Origin: UBA3064 sp023258775
Lineage (GTDB): Bacteria; Pseudomonadota; Gammaproteobacteria; Burkholderiales; Burkholderiaceae_E
Length of the DNA: 18,429 nt
NCBI GenBank assembly: GCA_044355655.1
Contig: JBIKXS010000049.1
Location: 1 to 18,429 of the forward strand
Direction of reading: 5' to 3'
In this document: positions 13,767 through 18,429 of the stretch, one piece after another
Position numbering within the stretch: position 1 is the stretch's first letter
How the letters are laid out: each line of letters opens with the position of its first letter
Made by a program: the position numbers and the translations under genes
Notes under the pieces: generated by a model
What the model saw: the letters and a program-made list of their open reading frames with translations, nothing else
What the model was told of the DNA's origin: nothing
Database searches by the model: none

Positions 13767-14954
13767 GTGCCACGTATTCCTGCTTTGTTATTGAATCTAG
13801 GTCACGCACTAGATCATTTGTTTCTGTTGATTTTTGCAACCGCCGTGAGCGCCATCGCAGTCGATTTTGGTGTCGCGCGGTGGGAAGATTTAATGCCCTA
13901 TACCGTGGGTGCATTTTTCATGTTTGGCGTGGGTTCAGTGCCAGCGGGAAGACTTGGCGACCTCTGGGGAAGGCGCAAAATGATGCTGGTGTTTTTTTAC
14001 GGTATAGGGTTGGCGTCAATTGCTGTAGCCTTCACGCAATCGCCTTGGCAGATCGCAGCCGCATTAACCGTACTCGGACTGTTTTCTGCGATTTATCATC
14101 CGGTTGGCATCCCGATGTTGGTGCAGCAGTCCAAGCGCCCGGGGATCACGATCGGTATCAACGGACTTGCCGGTAATCTGGGTATCGCTTTTGCAGCCTT
14201 GTCGACCGGATTGCTCGTCAAGTACTTCGGTTGGCGTATGGCCTTTGTTGTTCCTGGGGTCGTGTCGATTGCAGCAGGTTTATTGTTTTCCAAAACCGCG
14301 CCCTTGGAGTTGGGTCCACCGGCGACAAAGAAATTGACTCATATTCAGCTACCCAAACACTTGGCCGTGCGAACCTTTATCGTCATGGTTGCCAGTGGCA
14401 CCACCGGTAGTTTGCTTTTCAATTTCACCACGAATGGCAACACCCAAATGCTTACTGAAAGGCTCGACGGGATTGTGAGCGATCCTGCAAGCATTGGCAT
14501 GCTTATGGCGTTGGTTTATGCCATCGCATCAATCGCTCAGGTGATTGTGGGGCGCTTGATTGATCGAGTTCCAGTCAAGCCGCTCTTTTTCGGGATTGTT
14601 GCGTCTCAAATTGTGCTCTTTGCGCTCGCTGCTCAAAGCACCGGATGGATTTGGTATGTGCTTGCTGTGGCCTACATGATTAGCGTTTTTGGTGCCATAC
14701 CTTTTAGCGACGCGATGGTTGTACGTTATATCGACGATTCCATGCGATCAAGGGTTAGCGGTATTCGTATCGCGATCTCATTTGGCATCAGTTCGCTCGC
14801 TGTTTATCTGCTGGGGCCCTTTGTGAAATCCTCGGGCTTTACCCAATTGCTGATTGCGATGTCGTTTATCGCGGCAGTCAGTGCATTCATTGTGCTCTGG
14901 CTTCCTGGCGAATCACAAATGCGGGCAGCAAGACAGGGGGCTGGTGCTGGCTGA
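13767..14954 (+). CDS. Major facilitator superfamily transporter (12-TM)
   Basis: The 395-residue protein has about 12 hydrophobic segments. A loop 2-3 motif GRLGDLWGRRKMM matches MFS motif A, and the middle carries a basic cytoplasmic stretch (ATKKLTHIQLPKHLAVR). LGLFSAIYHPVGIPMLV and NGLAGNLGIAFA recall the fosmidomycin-resistance (Fsr)-like group, but the substrate is unknown. The open frame begins at a GTG (13746); the GTG at 13767 is preferred because GGAGA lies six nt before it and the product then begins MPRIPALLLNLGHALDH. It starts 40 nt after the HAD gene. Its C-terminus (RQGAGAG) runs into a GC-rich repeat patch, which may reflect erosion or growth of that repeat. Confidence 0.85.
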   Translation: MPRIPALLLNLGHALDHLFLLIFATAVSAIAVDFGVARWEDLMPYTVGAFFMFGVGSVPAGRLGDLWGRRKMMLVFFYGIGLASIAVAFTQSPWQIAAALTVLGLFSAIYHPVGIPMLVQQSKRPGITIGINGLAGNLGIAFAALSTGLLVKYFGWRMAFVVPGVVSIAAGLLFSKTAPLELGPPATKKLTHIQLPKHLAVRTFIVMVASGTTGSLLFNFTTNGNTQMLTERLDGIVSDPASIGMLMALVYAIASIAQVIVGRLIDRVPVKPLFFGIVASQIVLFALAAQSTGWIWYVLAVAYMISVFGAIPFSDAMVVRYIDDSMRSRVSGIRIAISFGISSLAVYLLGPFVKSSGFTQLLIAMSFIAAVSAFIVLWLPGESQMRAARQGAGAG

Positions 14955-14958
14955 GTCA

Positions 14959-15040
14959 GGTGCGGCCCGGGAGGGTGCAGGCGAGGTTGGTGCGGGCCGG
15001 GGAGGGTGCAGGCAGAGGCTGGTGCGGGCTGTGGCGGGCT
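14959..15040 (+). repeat. GC-rich tandem repeat between the MFS gene and marR
   Basis: Three copies of a G-rich unit beginning GGTGCGG can be seen: 14959-14988 (30 bp), 14989-15020 (32 bp) and a shortened third from 15021 to about 15040. The first two share the order GGTGCGG, GGGAGGGTGCAGGC, then GAGG. A partial ancestor (GGTGCTGGCTGAG, from 14943) covers the end of the MFS gene and its stop. The patch is far richer in G than the flanking DNA. It contains several GGG runs but no open reading frame of note, and is likely a minisatellite-like expansion. Confidence 0.65.
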
Positions 15041-15053
15041 GAGACGTAATCAA

Positions 15054-15080
15054 TTGCCTTGCTTATCGTAAGCTAGGCAA
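15054..15080 (+). promoter_or_regulatory. 27-bp palindrome, presumed MarR operator
   Basis: The arms TTGCCT (15054-15059) and AGGCAA (15075-15080) enclose a second pair GCTTA (15061-15065) and TAAGC (15069-15073) around TCG. Eleven of the thirteen possible pairs match; the only mismatched positions are 15060/15074 and 15066/15068. It lies 13 nt before the marR ATG and overlaps the presumed -35 and spacer. MarR dimers bind such symmetric sites and commonly repress their own operon. The operator role is inferred from position and symmetry. Confidence 0.75.
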
Positions 15081-15087
15081 CTAATAT
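15059..15087 (+). promoter_or_regulatory. Candidate marR-emrAB promoter, apparently leaderless
   Basis: TTGCTT (15059-15064) is followed after 17 nt by TAATAT (15082-15087). A start point at the usual distance is A15094, the first base of the marR ATG, and no Shine-Dalgarno lies before that ATG. The boxes are imperfect (the -35 keeps only TTG, the -10 matches 4 of 6), so the promoter is likely but not certain. Confidence 0.5.
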
Positions 15088-15093
15088 CCTGGC

Positions 15094-15573
15094 ATGTTCC
15101 AGGAAGATCTTTCCAGAAACTTTGGTTTCTTGCTCAATGACGTTGCGCGCTTGATGCGACTGGTCTACGACCGCAGGGTTAAAGACTTGGGGCTGACACG
15201 CGCGCAGTGGTGGGTGCTTACGCACTTGTTTCGTAGCAATGGCGTTTCGCAAACCGAACTAGCCGAGATGCTTGAGGTCGAAAAGCCCACCCTCGGGCGT
15301 TTGATCGATCGTCTTGAAGCAAAGGGTTGGGTTCGCCGCGAATCCGATGAGCGCGATCGTCGTGTCTGGCGTGTGTTTCTCACAGCCGATGCAGAGCCCG
15401 CGATGCGTAGCATGCGGGAAGTCGCAGCAGGGCTTCGCAGGGATGCCCTTGCAGGTTTAAGTGCGAGTGAGCGTGAGCAATTCGTCGATACGCTTACTGC
15501 TATCAAAGCTAATCTTTCGCGTCTAGGCACTACTCGCCAAAAGACTAAAAAATCGGATCGATCTGATGACTGA
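15094..15573 (+). CDS. MarR-family transcriptional repressor (EmrR-like)
   Basis: The 159-residue protein has the winged helix-turn-helix of the MarR family. Helices at the start (about 5-40) would form the dimer interface, VSQTELAEMLEVEKPTLGRL (51-70) is the recognition region, and DERDRRVWRVFLT is the conserved wing. The C-terminal helix dimerises, and the last residues are lysine-rich (RQKTKKSDRSDD). MarR proteins usually release DNA on binding aromatic or phenolic ligands. It is the first gene of an emrRAB-like unit, with a palindrome upstream and an 8-nt overlap with the emrA-like gene, so it likely represses that pump and itself. The ATG at 15094 has no Shine-Dalgarno, consistent with leaderless translation. 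Confidence 0.9.
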   Translation: MFQEDLSRNFGFLLNDVARLMRLVYDRRVKDLGLTRAQWWVLTHLFRSNGVSQTELAEMLEVEKPTLGRLIDRLEAKGWVRRESDERDRRVWRVFLTADAEPAMRSMREVAAGLRRDALAGLSASEREQFVDTLTAIKANLSRLGTTRQKTKKSDRSDD

Positions 15574-16621
15574 AGCTGTCATGTCACGAAAAGCCTTGCG
15601 TTTCTTATTACTTTTGATCGTACCGTTTTTGTTAGCATGGCTCGCGCTTGACCAATATGCGAAAGGCGGACGTTACATCGAGACGGATAATGCCTACGTC
15701 AAAGCGCATATTGTTTCGGTGAGTGCCGAGATGGGTGGTCGGGTTGAGAAGGTGTTGGTTAAGGATCAGCAACCGGTCCGTCAAGGTGATCTACTTTTTG
15801 TACTTGATCGAGCGCCATTTCAAATCGCACTTGCCAAAGCCAATGCCCAACTTGAATTAGTTCGCAATGAACTTGACACATTGCGGGCCGAGTATCGTGT
15901 GGCAAAGGCCGAAGCAAGCGAAGCTCAAGAAAGAATACAGTTTTTAAACCTACAACTTGAGCGCTCACGTCGCTTGCGCGAGGTGGGTATGATTCGCGCA
16001 GACGCTTATGATGAGGCGCTACACCAACGCGATGCTGCAAAAGCGCGGCTTAGCGCGATTGAAGAGCGAGCCTCGCGTGTGCTTGTAGCCCTGGGTGGTG
16101 ATGTGCTTCTTGCGACTGAGCGCCATCCAAAGATTTTGGAGGCCAAGGCTGCACTTGATGAGGCAAAACTTGCTCTGGATCGTACAGAAATTAGAGCGTC
16201 TCAAGACGGCACCATCAGTAATTTGCGTTTGCGTCCAGGCGAAAATATCAACCGCGGTGCGGGCTTATTCAGCCTTATCCAGCCTGAAAAACCTTGGATT
16301 GAAGCAAACTTCAAAGAGACACAACTTGAAAAGGTGAGGTTGGGGCAGCCAGCCAGCTTAGTTGCAGATGCTTTTCCCGATCGGCAGTGGCCTGCCAAGG
16401 TGCTCGCCATTGCTCCTGCAACAGGTGCACAATTTGCCGTGCTCCCGCCGCAAAATGCGACAGGCAATTGGGTCAAGGTCGTCCAACGTGTCCCGGTGAT
16501 CCTGGAGATTGACCCTCTTCAAGAGTCGACGGCATTGCGTGCTGGGATGACCGTGACTGTGCGCATCGATACCGGGAAAGCTCGCGGTATGCCTGATGTC
16601 CTGAGTTGGTTCAAACCCTAG
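15566..16621 (+). CDS. emrA: EmrA/HlyD-type membrane-fusion protein of an MDR efflux pump
   Basis: The 351-residue periplasmic adaptor is anchored by one N-terminal membrane segment (about 11-28, LRFLLLLIVPFLLAWLALD). It then has a first barrel-sandwich half (TDNAYVKAHIVSVSAEMGGRV, with QPVRQGDLLFVLD), a coiled-coil hairpin (about 85-195, rich in Glu, Ala and Arg), a second sandwich half (IRASQDGTISNLRLRPGENI) and a beta-barrel with WIEANFKETQL. EmrA proteins couple an inner-membrane DHA2 exporter to an outer-membrane channel. Its ATG overlaps the marR stop by 8 nt (ATGACTGA), and emrB starts 11 nt after its stop. A second ATG at 15581 is possible. No TolC-like gene is visible, so the channel would be encoded elsewhere. 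Confidence 0.93.
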   Translation: MTEAVMSRKALRFLLLLIVPFLLAWLALDQYAKGGRYIETDNAYVKAHIVSVSAEMGGRVEKVLVKDQQPVRQGDLLFVLDRAPFQIALAKANAQLELVRNELDTLRAEYRVAKAEASEAQERIQFLNLQLERSRRLREVGMIRADAYDEALHQRDAAKARLSAIEERASRVLVALGGDVLLATERHPKILEAKAALDEAKLALDRTEIRASQDGTISNLRLRPGENINRGAGLFSLIQPEKPWIEANFKETQLEKVRLGQPASLVADAFPDRQWPAKVLAIAPATGAQFAVLPPQNATGNWVKVVQRVPVILEIDPLQESTALRAGMTVTVRIDTGKARGMPDVLSWFKP

Positions 16622-16644
16622 CAGCCTGATTCATGCAGGCTGCT
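16620..16644 (+). promoter_or_regulatory. Hairpin with the emrB start codon in its loop
   Basis: AGCAGCCTG (16620-16628) and CAGGCTGCT (16636-16644) form a perfect 9-bp stem with the loop ATTCATG. The 5' arm begins in the emrA TAG (16619-16621) and the loop ends with the emrB ATG (16633-16635). No Shine-Dalgarno precedes emrB. A ribosome finishing emrA would open the stem, so the structure probably couples emrB translation to emrA. It has no T-run and does not look like a terminator. Confidence 0.7.
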
Positions 16645-18165
16645 CATGCATCAACAGCATTAGCGTTATCGGAGCGCGATGATGCAGCAGCGGTAATTGA
16701 ACGTGCGTTGATTCTTGCAACCTGTACGCTTGTAACTGTTCTATATGCAATGACGGTTACGATTGCCAATGTCTCCCTGCCTGCGATGCAAGGTGCGCTG
16801 TCTGCAACCCCAGACCAGATTGCCTGGGTTGTTACCTCCAATCTTGTCGCAACAGCCGTTGTCACACCAATGGCTGGTTGGCTTGTCGCTCGATTTGGTC
16901 GTCGACGTCTGATGAATGTCTGTGTCGTTGCCTTTGGCATTGCCTCGCTCGGTTGTGGTGTGTCGGGGTCGCTTGAGGCTTTGGTGTTTTGGCGCACGGT
17001 GCAAGGAGCGGTGGGCGCACCGCTTGTCCCTGCTTCACAAGCGATAGTGCTCGATACGTATCGAAAGGAGCGCCATGGTGCAGTGCTTGCCATCTACGGT
17101 ATGGGCTCTGTGTTTGGGCCGATTCTTGGGCCAACACTGGGGGGCTGGTTGGCTGAAACTTATAACTGGCGCTGGGTTTTTTACATGATTCTGCCTTTCA
17201 CGCTGCTCGCATTACTGGGTACGTTTTCGGTGATTCGCGATCGTGGCTTACCCAGCCCAATCAGGTTGGAGTGGATGGGATTTTTAAGTCTTGCCCTTGC
17301 CGTTGCGGCGGCTCAACTGATGCTTGACCGTGGTGAACGTGCCGACTGGTTTGACGCTCATGAGATCCTGATCTGGGCAAGTTTATCGGTGATTTCGCTC
17401 TACTTTTTTATTGCTCATAGTCTCACCAGCAAGAAGCCCTTTCTCGATCTAAAGCTATTTGCGGATCGAAACTTTGTGATCGGCCTGGTGATGGTTTTTG
17501 TTTTTGGCATGCTGAACTTTACGCCGATGACGCTACTGCCACCAATTTTGCAAAACATCGGTGGTTACCCAGACTCGGTGGTTGGCTACATCATCGGCTG
17601 CCGTGGTCTGGGAACGCTTGCTGCGTTTACCTTCATGATTATTGGCAGTCGTATCGAGCCGCGAGCGATGATTCTTATCGGCTTTGCCTTGCAGGCTTGG
17701 GCTGGGTGGGAGTTAGCCCATCTGGATATGAATCCAACGGTTTGGGCGGTCTTCACGCCAATGGTCGTTCAAGGCTTTGGCGTTGGTTTGCTCTGGGTAC
17801 CAATCACCATGGTGACTTTCTCAACGCTTGATCCAAAACTTGTGCCTGATGCATCCTCGGTCTACCATATGATTCGAAATTTTGGATCGGCAGTCCATAT
17901 TTCGCTCACCGTAACCGTATCGGTGCGAATGGCACGGCATAGTTATGCTGAGCTTGTCGAACGCGTGACCCCTTTGCAGCACGAAGCTTTGCCCTGGCCC
18001 TGGAGTTACTCGGAGTTGAGCGGACTGGCAGCTTTGTCGCGCGAACTTAATCGACAGGCGATGATGCTCGGCTATCTCGATGCCTTTGTGTTTTTTGTTG
18101 CTACTTCGCTTGTTGTTTTACCCTTGGTTGCATTGATCCGCATGCGAAAGCGTGATGGCCATTGA
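16633..18165 (+). CDS. emrB: EmrB-type DHA2 drug exporter (14-TM MFS)
   Basis: The 510-residue inner-membrane protein matches the DHA2 family in length (E. coli EmrB about 512) and in key segments. These are TIANVSLPAMQG in TM1, motif A-like GWLVARFGRRRLM, antiporter motif C-like GPILGPTLGGWL, MLDRGERADWF and LDLKLFADRNFVIG. Members export hydrophobic drugs or phenolics using the proton gradient, with EmrA as adaptor. Unlike most family members, the conserved TM1 Asp (LDTTIANV type) is replaced: residues 40-41 are Met-Thr (AMTVTIANV). The ATG at 16633 has no Shine-Dalgarno and lies in a hairpin loop, so coupled translation from emrA is likely. The next gene starts about 29 nt downstream. Confidence 0.92.
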   Translation: MQAAHASTALALSERDDAAAVIERALILATCTLVTVLYAMTVTIANVSLPAMQGALSATPDQIAWVVTSNLVATAVVTPMAGWLVARFGRRRLMNVCVVAFGIASLGCGVSGSLEALVFWRTVQGAVGAPLVPASQAIVLDTYRKERHGAVLAIYGMGSVFGPILGPTLGGWLAETYNWRWVFYMILPFTLLALLGTFSVIRDRGLPSPIRLEWMGFLSLALAVAAAQLMLDRGERADWFDAHEILIWASLSVISLYFFIAHSLTSKKPFLDLKLFADRNFVIGLVMVFVFGMLNFTPMTLLPPILQNIGGYPDSVVGYIIGCRGLGTLAAFTFMIIGSRIEPRAMILIGFALQAWAGWELAHLDMNPTVWAVFTPMVVQGFGVGLLWVPITMVTFSTLDPKLVPDASSVYHMIRNFGSAVHISLTVTVSVRMARHSYAELVERVTPLQHEALPWPWSYSELSGLAALSRELNRQAMMLGYLDAFVFFVATSLVVLPLVALIRMRKRDGH

Positions 18166-18194
18166 AACCTTGAACCCACTAAAAGGCTCTGGGA

Positions 18195-18429
18195 TTGTCA
18201 TTCGTGACTAAAACACGCAGATCTTCAATTTATTACGATTATAAAATCTATCCTTCATGGATGCCTCCTCACGATCATTTTGAGGATCGCCTTGGGGTTG
18301 TGATCGTAGGCGCAGGCCCAAGTGGCCTTGTGACTGCACTCAAGCTTGCGCAGCTTGGCGTTGCCTCAACCGTGTTGAATGCCGAACAACAGGTGACCGA
18401 AGGTAGCCGTGCCATTGTTTACACGCGAC
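18195..18429 (+). CDS. FAD-dependent aromatic monooxygenase-like protein, N-terminal fragment
   Basis: Only about 78 codons are inside the window. The frame reads IYYDYKIYPSW, then VVIVGAGPSGLVTALKLAQL (an FAD-binding GxGxxG, Gly39-Gly44), then GSRAIVYTR. This pattern fits the FAD_binding_3 hydroxylases such as phenol, 2,4-dichlorophenol or 3-(3-hydroxyphenyl)propionate hydroxylases. The substrate cannot be predicted. Start options are TTG at 18195 (AAAAGG eight nt upstream, chosen), GTG at 18204 and ATG at 18261; an in-frame TAA lies just before. It lies 29 nt after emrB in the same direction with no terminator between, so it may belong to the same unit. Confidence 0.75.
   Translation, partial: MSFVTKTRRSSIYYDYKIYPSWMPPHDHFEDRLGVVIVGAGPSGLVTALKLAQLGVASTVLNAEQQVTEGSRAIVYTR

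Noticed and set aside
16644..17093. 149-residue open frame on the minus strand inside emrB
   Set aside because: It is a shadow of the emrB frame with no recognisable domain; the opposite strand encodes clear MFS motifs.
1..18429. CRISPR array, insertion sequence, tRNA/rRNA or phage genes
   Set aside because: No regular spacer-repeat array, transposase, tRNA-like or rRNA segment was recognised on either strand. The repeats present are short, coding or GC-rich satellites.

Overview
The window looks like chromosomal core DNA from a betaproteobacterium, most likely in or near Burkholderiales. The evidence is gene order and family resemblance: gyrA-serC-pheA-hisC-tyrA-aroA-cmk-rpsA on the minus strand, with an OmpA carrying a Cys-Trp-Arg/Trp-Thr-Pro-Ala motif, ubiG and a HAD phosphatase on the plus strand. 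Genus cannot be assigned from the sequence alone. No tRNA, rRNA, CRISPR array, insertion sequence or phage gene was seen.

Minus-strand block (1-9930). Read from high to low coordinates it is gyrA, serC, pheA (chorismate mutase/prephenate dehydratase), hisC, tyrA, aroA, cmk and the first 200 codons of rpsA. From serC to aroA the genes overlap or sit 8-13 nt apart, which indicates one transcription unit. It makes serine (serC) and runs the chorismate/prephenate route to phenylalanine and tyrosine, ending in nucleotide and translation genes. AroA resembles the class II (Pseudomonas TyrA-AroA fusion) type and its ATG shares one base with the tyrA stop. GyrA ends in a tandemly repeated acidic tail.

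Plus-strand block 1 (10022-13726). An amidohydrolase (5'-methylthioadenosine/S-adenosylhomocysteine deaminase type) is divergent from gyrA. Then come ompA with a leader hairpin and a strong terminator, ubiG, and a HAD phosphatase usually called gph. The HAD protein looks more like the MurNAc-6-phosphate phosphatase MupP, and the order mtaD-ubiG-HAD beside gyrA resembles the Pseudomonas mtaD-ubiG-mupP neighbourhood.

Plus-strand block 2 (13767-18429). An MFS transporter is followed by a GC-rich repeat patch. After this comes an emrRAB-like module: a MarR repressor, an EmrA-type membrane-fusion protein and an EmrB-type 14-TM exporter, then the start of a flavin aromatic-hydroxylase-like gene. 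A 27-bp near-perfect palindrome lies over the presumed marR promoter, whose predicted start point is the A of the marR ATG. The emrB start codon lies in the loop of a 9-bp hairpin that begins in the emrA stop codon. This accessory block is the most interesting part of the window.

Non-ATG starts are frequent: rpsA, ubiG, probably the amidohydrolase and the flavoenzyme (TTG), plus serC and the MFS gene (GTG).
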